The notes beneath the pieces are model-generated. The model did no database searches, had not been told where the DNA came from, and worked only from the letters and a program-made list of their open reading frames with translations. From the NCBI GenBank assembly GCA_964633435.1, contig CAZWHA010000002.1:62001-126000 (forward strand): a DNA stretch of 64,000 nt, written 5' to 3'. This stretch comes from GCA-016699895 sp964633435 (lineage in GTDB: Bacteria; Patescibacteriota; Saccharimonadia; Saccharimonadales; Saccharimonadaceae). Of the stretch, positions 1 to 7,766 are shown in pieces (positions within the stretch are counted from its first letter, which is position 1; each line of letters opens with the position of its first letter). Both the position numbers and the translations under genes were made by a program.

Positions 1-4
1 TTGG

Positions 5-10
5 TATAAT
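5..10 (+). promoter_or_regulatory. -10 box of the tRNA-Gln transcript
   Basis: TATAAT lies 33 bases before the mature tRNA start. The -35 box would fall before the window start and cannot be seen. Confidence 0.6.
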
Positions 11-43
11 TTTGTCGCGTATTAGATTACGCAACGTATATTT

Positions 44-118
44 TGGGGCGTGGCCAAGTGGTAAGGCACCAGGTTTTGGTCCTGGCATTCGGGGGTTCGA
101 ATCCCTCCGCCCCAGCCA
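44..118 (+). tRNA. tRNA-Gln (anticodon TTG)
   Basis: A full cloverleaf is visible. The acceptor pairs TGGGGCG with CGCCCCA, the anticodon stem CCAGG/CCTGG encloses the loop TTTTGGT (anticodon TTG), and the T-arm contains GGTTCGAATCC. The discriminator is G and CCA is encoded. pyrD follows within 25 bases with no terminator between them, so the two are probably co-transcribed. Confidence 0.95.
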
Positions 119-141
119 AGAAATAATTGAATTACACTCTA

Positions 142-1275
142 ATGATCGTCGTCATATCGAAATTATCCAGCGCTATTTATAGGCACATTGCCAAGCCATT
201 GCTATTTCGGTTGCCTCCGGACGAGGCGCACGATCGAATGATCAAAGCTGGCTCTGTGGTCCAGAAAGTTGGTTTTTTGCGTGGCTTGATGCGGTGGTCA
301 TGGGCCTATCAAAACTCTGGGAAACTGTCGCAAAAACTAGGTGGTATCGAATTTCAAAACCCGATTGGTTTGTCGGCGGGCCTCGACAAGAATTTTGAGA
401 TCGCTGGCATTGTTAGTTCAGTCGGCTTTGGGCAGATGGAGGGCGGTTCAATCACCTTTCGTCCGTGTGCTGGTAATCCAAAACCCTGGTTTTATCGTCT
501 ACCGAAAACGAAATCGATTGTGGTGAATGCGGGATTACCGAACCAGGGCGCGCGCAAGATTTTGGATCGATTGGAACACTACCCCAGTCGTCAACTTGGC
601 AATATGCGCATTAATGTCTCTGTTGCCTATACTAATGAGCAGCAGACTTGTACCGAAAAACAAGCCATCGCTGACTATGTTGGTTCGCTCGAATTAATAA
701 AAAAGCATCGCAAGGTTGACCTGGTGACGCTAAACATATCTTGTCCTAACACTTATGGCGGCGAGCCGTTCACGACACCGGCGAAATTAGGGCGTTTATT
801 AACAGATGTCGACAAGCTTGGATTGAAAATTCCAGTTTTTATTAAAATGCCAATTGATAAAACGGATGAAGAGTTTACTGCGCTAATTGATACGATTCTG
901 AAACACAATGTTAAAGGTGTCACAATTTCGAACTTGTTTAAGGATCGCGCGAATGCAACCCTGGCCGAAACGCTACCGGATTCAGTCCCGGGCAATCTAT
1001 CTGGCAAGCCAACATTTGATCGCAGTAATCAACTAATCAGAATTGCCTATAAAAAGTCTAAAGGCCGGTTAATAATTAGCGGCGTTGGCGGTGTGTTTTC
1101 GGCCGAGGATGCCTATATCAAGGTTCGATCCGGTGCTAATTTGATACAACTAGTAACGGCTCTCATGTTCGAAGGTCCGCAGGTTATCGGCCAAATCAAT
1201 CGCGGCCTCGTGAAATTATTAGAGCGCGATGGTTTTTCTAATGTGGCCGAAGCGGTCGGTGTTGACGCCCAGTGA
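142..1275 (+). CDS. pyrD: Dihydroorotate dehydrogenase, class 2-like
   Basis: Oxidises dihydroorotate to orotate with FMN, the fourth step of pyrimidine synthesis. The N-terminus has the short amphipathic helical extension typical of class 2, quinone-linked, membrane-associated enzymes (IYRHIAKPLLFRLPPDEAHD). It is followed by the TIM barrel with GLSAGLDKN, the catalytic-loop motif NISCPNT, and GVGGV near the C-terminus. The residue at the catalytic-base position, about residue 201, is Cys; class 2 enzymes normally have Ser there and class 1 enzymes Cys. The start chosen is the ATG; an in-frame TTG lies 15 bases upstream, and neither has a clear Shine-Dalgarno. The stop overlaps the tgt start (TGATG), suggesting coupled translation. 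Family assignment is firm; class and electron acceptor are less so. Confidence 0.9.
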   Translation: MIVVISKLSSAIYRHIAKPLLFRLPPDEAHDRMIKAGSVVQKVGFLRGLMRWSWAYQNSGKLSQKLGGIEFQNPIGLSAGLDKNFEIAGIVSSVGFGQMEGGSITFRPCAGNPKPWFYRLPKTKSIVVNAGLPNQGARKILDRLEHYPSRQLGNMRINVSVAYTNEQQTCTEKQAIADYVGSLELIKKHRKVDLVTLNISCPNTYGGEPFTTPAKLGRLLTDVDKLGLKIPVFIKMPIDKTDEEFTALIDTILKHNVKGVTISNLFKDRANATLAETLPDSVPGNLSGKPTFDRSNQLIRIAYKKSKGRLIISGVGGVFSAEDAYIKVRSGANLIQLVTALMFEGPQVIGQINRGLVKLLERDGFSNVAEAVGVDAQ

Positions 1276-2507
1276 TGAAAGATTTTTCCTTTGAGATTAC
1301 AGTTCGCGCGGGTGCGGAATTTCCGTTGGCACGTGCCGGAGTGATAAAAACACCACATGGCGACATTCAGACGCCAACATTCACAGTAGTCGGCACGCAT
1401 GCCGAGGTAAAATCCTTGCCGCCAGACAATTTGCGATCGATTGGCGTCCAGGCAGTGCTATCCAATGGCTATCATCTGTTGCGTCGCGCCGTGATGATCG
1501 ATGCTAGCGGCGGCCTAGCTGAATTTAGCGGCTGGAATGGGCCGACCTTGACTGATAGCGGTGGTTTTCAGGTAATGTCGCTTGGCTCGGGTCTAGGTAA
1601 GATCGTCTCGATGGATCAAAAGGATGAAATGATTGCCGAGCGGTTGACTCGTAAAGAGGAACGGCTGGCGCTGGTTGATGATGAAGGCGTTGAATTTCGT
1701 GATCCCTTTTCTAGTCGAATTATCAAGTTTACCCCGGAAATGTCGATTGCGACGCAGCACAAATTAGGTGCGGACGTTATGATGGCATTTGATGAACTAA
1801 CCAGTATCAGTGATACCTATGAGTATAATATCGAGGCGCTCGAGCGGACGCGACTCTGGGCGGAACGTAGCCTGCGTGAACACGCTAGGCAAACTGCCAT
1901 GCGTACCGATCGACCTTACCAGGCATTATATGGCGTGCTACAAGGTGGACATTGGCAGGATCTGCGCGAAAAAGCCGCGCGAGATTTAGCTGCCATGTCA
2001 GTAGAAACTCAGGAATTTGATGGCTTTGGTCTGGGCGGGGCTTTCGAGAAAGAGACTCTCGGCGAGACGCTATCTTGGATGACGCGAATCCTGCCCGAAA
2101 ACAAACCGCGACACTTGCTAGGACTGTCGAAACCAGATGATATTTTTGCTGGAGTCGAGAATGGTGCGGATACATTCGACTGCGTAGCGCCAACCCGCGA
2201 GGCCCGGCATGGGCGTATTTATACACTGGACGGCGATATCAATCTGAAACGAGCCGAATTCAAAGACGACAAACGTTTGCTCGACAAGGAATGTGATTGT
2301 CCGACATGTGCGGCTGGTATGACGAGAGCGAGCTTGCGCGCAAAGTTAAAATCTGCCGATCTGGACGAAAAAGCCGAAGCTCTCACTCTGTTATCACAAC
2401 ATAACGTTCGTTTTATTATTCGGCTGATGGAACAGATTCGAGTCTCACTCGAAAAAGGCACTTTTGCCGAGTTGTGCGATTCATGGTTACGACGTTATTA
2501 TCGATAA
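1275..2507 (+). CDS. tgt: tRNA-guanine transglycosylase
   Basis: Exchanges guanine 34 for a queuine-type base in GUN-anticodon tRNAs. Visible motifs are DSGGFQVMSL (base recognition), GADVMMAFDE, the nucleophile motif FDCVAPTR (Asp near residue 302), and a zinc site made of ECDCPTC (Cys near residues 340, 342 and 345) with a His near 376. Length, 410 residues, is near that of bacterial Tgt. The ATG overlaps the pyrD stop by one base, so expression is likely coupled. No other queuosine gene is in the window; whether the enzyme inserts preQ1 or salvaged queuine cannot be told from this sequence. Confidence 0.93.
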   Translation: MKDFSFEITVRAGAEFPLARAGVIKTPHGDIQTPTFTVVGTHAEVKSLPPDNLRSIGVQAVLSNGYHLLRRAVMIDASGGLAEFSGWNGPTLTDSGGFQVMSLGSGLGKIVSMDQKDEMIAERLTRKEERLALVDDEGVEFRDPFSSRIIKFTPEMSIATQHKLGADVMMAFDELTSISDTYEYNIEALERTRLWAERSLREHARQTAMRTDRPYQALYGVLQGGHWQDLREKAARDLAAMSVETQEFDGFGLGGAFEKETLGETLSWMTRILPENKPRHLLGLSKPDDIFAGVENGADTFDCVAPTREARHGRIYTLDGDINLKRAEFKDDKRLLDKECDCPTCAAGMTRASLRAKLKSADLDEKAEALTLLSQHNVRFIIRLMEQIRVSLEKGTFAELCDSWLRRYYR

Positions 2508-2521
2508 AAGTCACAGATTGC

Positions 2522-2550
2522 TAGACTTTTTGATAGCGGTGTTCTACAAT
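2522..2550 (+). promoter_or_regulatory. Leaderless promoter of the AI-2E transporter
   Basis: TAGACT, a 17-base spacer and TACAAT, then 6 bases to the ATG at 2557. Transcription is expected to start at or next to the A of the ATG. No Shine-Dalgarno is visible. Confidence 0.7.
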
Positions 2551-2556
2551 TGAGAC

Positions 2557-3756
2557 ATGAAAGATGTCAAAGTCACTGTAGATACGGGAACCTTTATTCG
2601 GTTCTGGCTCGTTATATTGGGGTTTGTAGCGGCAATTTGGCTGGTCTGGATTGCACGAGGACCGTTGGTAATAGTGGCGATTTCGTTCTTTTTGGCATTA
2701 GTACTGAATCGGCCAGTGGCTTGGTTGGCGCGACATTTGCCCGGTCGATCTCGGGTTTTTGCGACGTTGGTAGCGTACCTGATGATTTTAGCAATAATCG
2801 TCCTAGTCTTTTTCAACGTGGTACCGATTTTTGTCAAACAGCTTGCCAATTTCCTGGCCGATTTTCCATCGTTACTGCATTCTATTCAAAATAACACCTT
2901 TTGGTTGGGTGATTTGATGGCGCAATATAACATGACTGATCAATACAACGGCTGGATTGATAGCCTGCAAAAGGAAGCGGCTGGTGCGGCGGGCGCTATT
3001 GGCGGTTCGTTCGTCGAGGCGTTGAACGGTCTGGTTAATGTAATTATGAATGTGATTTTTGTGGCAGTACTGACGTTTCTGATGTTGATCGAAGGCCCTA
3101 ATTGGGAGGAAAAGTATTGGCGACTGGCGTATCTAGATGACAAAAAGCGCAAGCGACATCAGGCAGTTGCTCGCAAAATTTCTAATGTTGTCACTGGGTA
3201 TATGAGTGGTCAGATTATGGTCGCCTCGATCAGCGCTACCCTGACGGCGCTAGCGGTTGTAGTACTGGGGTTGATCTTTGGTTTTGAATTATCGCTGGCT
3301 TGGCCGGCTTGGACTATTATCTTTGTGATGACCTTTGTGCCAATGTTTGGCGCTATGATTGGTGGCGGTTTGGTCACCCTGCTGCTGGTGCTTTATTCAT
3401 GGCCAGCCGCTCTGATTTACCTGGCCTACTTTATTATTGAGCAGCAGATTGAGAACAATTTAATCGCACCGCACATTCAGTCGAAACGATTGAATCTGTC
3501 TGCCCTAGTGATTTTAATTGCAATTTTGCTCGGTTTACAGGTTGGCGGCTTGCTCGGTGCGCTGGTGGCGATTCCAGTGGCTGGCAGTGCTGTGGTGCTA
3601 GCCAAGGAAACTTTCTATGCGCGGCGTCGCAAGGTTAAAGAGAACGAATTAATGGTGGGGGTGGAAGTTGATGATGATCTCGCCCCGGTTTTTGATATAC
3701 AGCGTGAATTTGTCAGAATCCGCCTGCCCAGGATTTCTTTCAAACGTAAAAAGTAA
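2557..3756 (+). CDS. AI-2E family (YdiK/PerM-like) membrane transporter
   Basis: Polytopic inner-membrane protein of 399 residues. Two hydrophobic segments sit near the N-terminus, the second containing GPLVIVAISFFLALVLNRPV as in the AI-2E/PerM family. A large extracytoplasmic domain follows (about residues 95-160), then several C-terminal segments with the conserved IEQQIENNLIAPHIQ and LGLQVGGLLGALVAIP. Members are proposed to export autoinducer-2 or to act as antiporters; the substrate here is unknown. The C-terminal tail is charged and cytoplasmic. It is transcribed from its own leaderless promoter and ends before a hairpin terminator. Confidence 0.88.
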   Translation: MKDVKVTVDTGTFIRFWLVILGFVAAIWLVWIARGPLVIVAISFFLALVLNRPVAWLARHLPGRSRVFATLVAYLMILAIIVLVFFNVVPIFVKQLANFLADFPSLLHSIQNNTFWLGDLMAQYNMTDQYNGWIDSLQKEAAGAAGAIGGSFVEALNGLVNVIMNVIFVAVLTFLMLIEGPNWEEKYWRLAYLDDKKRKRHQAVARKISNVVTGYMSGQIMVASISATLTALAVVVLGLIFGFELSLAWPAWTIIFVMTFVPMFGAMIGGGLVTLLLVLYSWPAALIYLAYFIIEQQIENNLIAPHIQSKRLNLSALVILIAILLGLQVGGLLGALVAIPVAGSAVVLAKETFYARRRKVKENELMVGVEVDDDLAPVFDIQREFVRIRLPRISFKRKK

Positions 3757-3787
3757 AGCCCAGGTCTCAGAACCTCCTCCGGCGCTG

Positions 3788-3818
3788 CCCCGCCTCATGT
3801 CACCCGAGGCAGGGTTTT
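3788..3818 (+). terminator. Terminator of the AI-2E transporter gene
   Basis: CCCCGCCTC pairs with GAGGCAGGG across a short loop, with one bulge, and is followed by TTTT. It lies between two convergent genes. Confidence 0.65.
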
Positions 3819-3828
3819 GAGCATTAGA

Positions 3829-5256
3829 CTATAATCGATTCCAAATTGTTCGATCGGCCAGGTCATTGAGCTGCAAACCGTTGACGAGTAGCGCATCACG
3901 GATACGATCGGATTTGTCAAAATCGCGCTCTTGTTTTGCCATTTGACGCTGTGTGATCTGATCTTTTTCAATCGCAGTTATGTCTGGCGTCATCGATTGG
4001 ATAGTTAGACCCAAGGACTCATCAATAAATCTCAGCACATTGTCGAGGGCGAAATGACTGACGTTTTCATAGCTGAATTGATCAAAAGCCTCATCGATAT
4101 AGCGCAGGGTATTCGGCGTATCGAGATTATCCTCTAGCGCATTTTTTGCTTTGTCCAGCAAGTTGTTGACGATTTCAGTTTGGCCATCGTCGTGCGAGTC
4201 CTCGATCTGCCAGCGCAGCTCAGCTTTACTGTGCCAGTTACGACGTCGGTTTCTGGCAGCAGTTAAGTTCTCCCAGCTAAAATTACTCGGGCTTTGGTAG
4301 TGGCTCTGTAAAATGAGCATACGAAAATCGAGCGGATCAAAGCCTTGGTTTTTGATATCGACGAGCGTATAGAAATTGTGTTTACTCTTGGCCATTTTGA
4401 CGCCATCGACCAGCAGGTGCTCGTTGTGAACGAAAAAGTTAGCGTACAGTTCTGGCTGGTTGCCGGCGGTGCTCTGGGCGATCTCATTTTCATGGTGCGG
4501 AAAGATGAGATCGATACCACCAGTGTGAATATCAAATGGCTGGCCAAGCTCATTGACGCTCATAACCGAGCATTCAATATGCCAACCGGGTCGGCCGCGG
4601 AAATCTGCAGATGCTGAGCCTGAAACCAAGCTTGTTAGATCAAAATCCCACGCTGGCTCACCAGGCTTTTGCTTTTTCCATAGTGCAAAATCCTGGGCCG
4701 AATCCTTGTCATACTCATCGTTATCGATCCGTGACCTTGTTTCATTAGCGAGCTCGATGTGTGATAGCTGACCGTAGCGTCGTGTCCTTTGATATTCGGC
4801 AATTGAAAAATAAATACCATCATCGGCCAGGTAGGCCACCCCCTGCTCGACCAGTCGCCTGATCAAATCTTTCATGCCCTCGATCGACTCAGTGGCGCGT
4901 ACAAATGTCAAGGCCGCAGTATCATTGCCGATTTCAGTCATTTCATCTAGGAAAATTGCTTCATAATGACGAGTTAATTTCGCAAGCGCTGCCTCTGGTG
5001 CCATGTCAGGGTACTTGATGGCGGAGTCGCGAATCGTTTTGTCGTCAACGTCGGTAAAATTCATGACATGATTAATTTGATAACCAGCTAATCGCAAGGT
5101 TCGACGTAGCATATCGGCAAAAACGTAGGCGCTTAGATTCCCAATATGAGCATGATTATAGACGGTCGGACCACAGGAATAAACCCGCACTGTCTGGCTG
5201 TCATCGAGCGTTTTGAAATCTTCGATCTCATGAGTTCTAGTATTGAAGAGCTTCAT
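3829..5256 (-). CDS. cysS: Cysteinyl-tRNA synthetase
   Basis: Class I synthetase charging tRNA-Cys. It has YSCGPTVYNHAHIGN (zinc Cys plus HIGH motif), GWHIECSVMS and HHENEIAQS (further zinc ligands) and KMAKSKHN (KMSKS loop). At 475 residues it is of normal length. The start is the ATG that overlaps the stop of the upstream NUDIX gene (TAATG), the third gene of a DHH - NUDIX - cysS operon. No terminator is obvious downstream other than the hairpin shared with the convergent AI-2E gene. Confidence 0.97.
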   Translation of the reverse strand: MKLFNTRTHEIEDFKTLDDSQTVRVYSCGPTVYNHAHIGNLSAYVFADMLRRTLRLAGYQINHVMNFTDVDDKTIRDSAIKYPDMAPEAALAKLTRHYEAIFLDEMTEIGNDTAALTFVRATESIEGMKDLIRRLVEQGVAYLADDGIYFSIAEYQRTRRYGQLSHIELANETRSRIDNDEYDKDSAQDFALWKKQKPGEPAWDFDLTSLVSGSASADFRGRPGWHIECSVMSVNELGQPFDIHTGGIDLIFPHHENEIAQSTAGNQPELYANFFVHNEHLLVDGVKMAKSKHNFYTLVDIKNQGFDPLDFRMLILQSHYQSPSNFSWENLTAARNRRRNWHSKAELRWQIEDSHDDGQTEIVNNLLDKAKNALEDNLDTPNTLRYIDEAFDQFSYENVSHFALDNVLRFIDESLGLTIQSMTPDITAIEKDQITQRQMAKQERDFDKSDRIRDALLVNGLQLNDLADRTIWNRL

Positions 5257-5831
5257 TATGATCCTGGACTTTCTAAGCGGTTAATAATCTTTTGGTAAAT
5301 TATCTGCATGTGCGGCTCTAGTGATTTAGCGACGAACTCGCCGATCGGAATCCATTTGATATCACTATTGCCACCGGGCTCGATACGAATAGTAGCGGTA
5401 TCCTTGGCTTCGAACAGAAAAGTTAGGTTCAGGTGCGTATGTTCGGCCACTGCCTCACCGCGACGTATATGAGCTGCCACAGGAATACTTTCGATTGATA
5501 TTGGTGCTGGTCGTAATAATTTCAGATCAGAAACACCACTTTCTTCCTCAACTTCTTTTCTAGCGACATGCAGCAAATCTGCGTCGCCATCGGCGTGTCC
5601 GCCCATCCAACCCCAGCTTTGGTAAATGTTATGGAATATTCCGAGAACCTTGGTATGGTCCTGATTGAGGACGAAGCCGCTGGCTGTAAAATGTGCCTCT
5701 GAGTCTCGAGTTAAATTAACAGGATCCTCGGCTCGTTTCAGGAATAGTTCACGGTCGATTGCTTCCTGGTCGTTTCCTGGTACAAAATTAGCTAGTAGAT
5801 CAACGAGGATTTGCGTGTCGGGTGCTACCAT
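5256..5831 (-). CDS. NUDIX hydrolase
   Basis: 191 residues with the NUDIX fold: WGWMGGHADGDADLL followed by KEVEEESGV. Compared with the canonical box G-x5-E-x7-REUxEExGU, the first Glu is Ala and the Arg is Lys, while the metal-binding EVEEESG core is kept, so activity is likely but not certain. Substrate unknown. The ATG overlaps the stop of the DHH gene (TAATG) and has a Shine-Dalgarno AAAGGAG, and its own stop overlaps cysS, so it sits in a tightly coupled operon. Confidence 0.85.
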   Translation of the reverse strand: MVAPDTQILVDLLANFVPGNDQEAIDRELFLKRAEDPVNLTRDSEAHFTASGFVLNQDHTKVLGIFHNIYQSWGWMGGHADGDADLLHVARKEVEEESGVSDLKLLRPAPISIESIPVAAHIRRGEAVAEHTHLNLTFLFEAKDTATIRIEPGGNSDIKWIPIGEFVAKSLEPHMQIIYQKIINRLESPGS

Positions 5832-6898
5832 TAAGCTTTCTCCTTTACCCGAAAACTTTTGAATGTATCATCGGAATTATGCGGAGCAGATTCAATGTTC
5901 GGATTATCGCCGTTATATTCCTGATAAACTTTCTCCATGCACTGCACGAGTTCCGGCAGAAATTCGTCGTAAGTTTCATAAATTCGAAAACCAGCTGCAA
6001 ATGGATGGCCGTCGCCACCGAAATATTTGGCAACCAGATTAGAAACTGGAATATTCGAGCGCAATTTACCAGTTAGTTTGCCGTCAGGATAGGTTTTAAC
6101 GCCAATAGCAATATCGACACCAATAACGAGACGCATCTCATCGAGCACCAGCATGGTCGGATTATATTGATTGCTGTATTCATGAATTTCGTCAAATGGT
6201 ATGTTGATGACGGCCGTTCGTCCATCATTAAAATACTCAATCCGCTCGATTAACTGTCCTTTGTAGCGCAAGATTTCAGGAGATTTTTTCATTAGCTCAC
6301 GCCGAGCAGCTTCGATATCAGCCGGGATTGCACCGAGTCGAACGAGCTCTGCGCAGGTAGCAAAACTTTCGGCAGTTGTTGCAGCAGTGGTAAGCCCGAG
6401 ACTGTCGGCCTGGATCGATATGAATAAATGAGAAGCGGCTTGTGCATTAATTGGCCAAGATTCTTTGCTAGCAATATCGTAAATGAGCTCACCCGTAGCA
6501 ACGGCAGTTTGACTGAGGATATAATTGGCCGAAAATGACAGATCTGGCTTGACGCCTGCGTGATGATCGAGGACGAGCACCGGTTTCGATTCCAGAAAGG
6601 CCCGAGCAATCGGATTATCTAGCGTTTTTGATAACAAGATGTTTGACGAAGTATCAACAATCACTGCCAGGTCAGCGTCATTTGAAAAGTCTATGCTGAC
6701 CCGATCCCAGCCGGTGATGTGGCGTAGATAGGTCGGAATCTGCACTGGACAATGGAGTGAAACCTGTTTTCCCATCGCGCCAAAAATCTCTTCCAGCGCC
6801 AACGCTGAACCTAAGCTATCTCCATCAGGATTTTCAGCCTGAATGACCAAAATAGATTTTGCGTCGGCGATAATCTTTCGTTGTTCATCGTTCAACAT
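5831..6898 (-). CDS. DHH/DHHA1 phosphoesterase (NrnA-like)
   Basis: 355 residues. The DHH domain has NPDGDSLGS near residue 23, a D of motif II in VIVDTSS, and DHHAG. The C-terminal DHHA1 domain has GGDGHPFAAGF, equivalent to GGGGH. Family members degrade short oligoribonucleotides, pAp or cyclic dinucleotide products using Mn2+. First gene of the operon with the NUDIX gene and cysS. The start is the ATG placed 6 bases after a TAGAAT box, so the mRNA is probably leaderless. Which small substrate it prefers cannot be read from the sequence. Confidence 0.88.
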   Translation of the reverse strand: MLNDEQRKIIADAKSILVIQAENPDGDSLGSALALEEIFGAMGKQVSLHCPVQIPTYLRHITGWDRVSIDFSNDADLAVIVDTSSNILLSKTLDNPIARAFLESKPVLVLDHHAGVKPDLSFSANYILSQTAVATGELIYDIASKESWPINAQAASHLFISIQADSLGLTTAATTAESFATCAELVRLGAIPADIEAARRELMKKSPEILRYKGQLIERIEYFNDGRTAVINIPFDEIHEYSNQYNPTMLVLDEMRLVIGVDIAIGVKTYPDGKLTGKLRSNIPVSNLVAKYFGGDGHPFAAGFRIYETYDEFLPELVQCMEKVYQEYNGDNPNIESAPHNSDDTFKSFRVKEKA

Positions 6899-6904
6899 AG
6901 TACT

Positions 6905-6910
6905 ATTCTA
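6905..6910 (-). promoter_or_regulatory. -10 box, leaderless, for the DHH - NUDIX - cysS operon
   Basis: TAGAAT lies 6 bases before the ATG at 6898. No convincing -35 box at 16-18 bases. Confidence 0.6.
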
Positions 6911-6945
6911 GCAGATTCACAGTGTTTCGCGAACTAGCCGAGGAA

Positions 6946-7653
6946 CTAGTATTCGCTGGCTTCGTCATACGTATATTCGGTTGTAATATAAGTATCATTG
7001 CTAGTAAGGATGGTAACAAAATTCTGCGGTCCGCCGAACACCTTGTCTAATTCTTCTATTTGTTTAATGGTTAACCACTGGTTGTGGCCACCTTCGAAAT
7101 CCTCGATCAAAACTCCACTAGGATTTAACGTTTTCATTCTGACAAATACTTTGTCTTCTAATAAATTGTCGTTTTGGCTATAGTCACGCTTGCGATAAAT
7201 AGACAAGAACCTAAAAGTTCCGGTCAAACCGGTTTCTTCTGCTAGTTCGCGAGCGGCGGTTGCTTCGAAGCTGTCGCCAAATTTGACTTTGCCACTCATC
7301 ATTCCCCAGAATCCAAAGAACGGTTGTTTCAAGCGTTGTTGTAGCAAGTATTCTGTTTCCCCATTGTTATTGCGTTCAATTAACAGCAAGACGGATATTT
7401 TCGGCTGGCGTTCAATTTCATTGGTGTCGGTATCCATTCGATTAGCGTACTCTTTGCCGATAACTGTCAGGCGATATTCGCCTTTTTGCACTTTCTCGAC
7501 AAAGCCGATTTCAATGAGTTTATTGAGATGAAAATTGAAATGATCGCTCGTTAGATCCGTATCTTTTTGTAGATCTGCAAAATGCACCGACGGGTGAAAT
7601 AATAATTCGCGCAAGATTTGCAATTGTATTTCATGGGTAATATTTGCTGGCAT
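6946..7653 (-). CDS. Winged-helix / NUDIX regulator-like protein
   Basis: About 235 residues. Residues 1-65 form a winged helix-turn-helix of the ArsR/MarR kind (QILRELLFHPSVHFADLQK, then KLIEIGFVEKVQKGEYRLT). Residues 80-210 form a NUDIX domain with a fully canonical box beginning GKVKFGDSFEATAARELAEE. The order, DNA-binding first and NUDIX second, is the reverse of NrtR. A nucleotide-sensing repressor or activator is a reasonable inference; the target is unknown. The start chosen is the ATG preceded by AGAAAGGA; an upstream in-frame ATG at 7683 would lie ahead of the likely transcription start and is not used. Confidence 0.8.
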   Translation of the reverse strand: MPANITHEIQLQILRELLFHPSVHFADLQKDTDLTSDHFNFHLNKLIEIGFVEKVQKGEYRLTVIGKEYANRMDTDTNEIERQPKISVLLLIERNNNGETEYLLQQRLKQPFFGFWGMMSGKVKFGDSFEATAARELAEETGLTGTFRFLSIYRKRDYSQNDNLLEDKVFVRMKTLNPSGVLIEDFEGGHNQWLTIKQIEELDKVFGGPQNFVTILTSNDTYITTEYTYDEASEY

Positions 7654-7682
7654 AAAATCCTTTCTCTTAGGCTGCTGGCACA

Positions 7683-7711
7683 AGTATAAATGTGGAATAA
7701 ACGATTTTCAA
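7683..7711 (-). promoter_or_regulatory. Promoter of the wHTH-NUDIX gene
   Basis: TTGAAA, 17 bases, TATACT on the minus strand, giving a short leader of about 23 bases with a Shine-Dalgarno. It is divergent from the promoter of the membrane protein at 7767. Confidence 0.7.
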
Positions 7712-7754
7712 GTAAAGTCGACTTTAGCTCGCCTTTCGTTTCGGTACGACATGC

Positions 7755-7760
7755 TACAAT
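7755..7760 (+). promoter_or_regulatory. -10 box, leaderless, for the DUF6311-like gene
   Basis: TACAAT with 6 bases to the GTG at 7767. No good -35 box. Confidence 0.6.
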
Positions 7761-7766
7761 ATTAGC

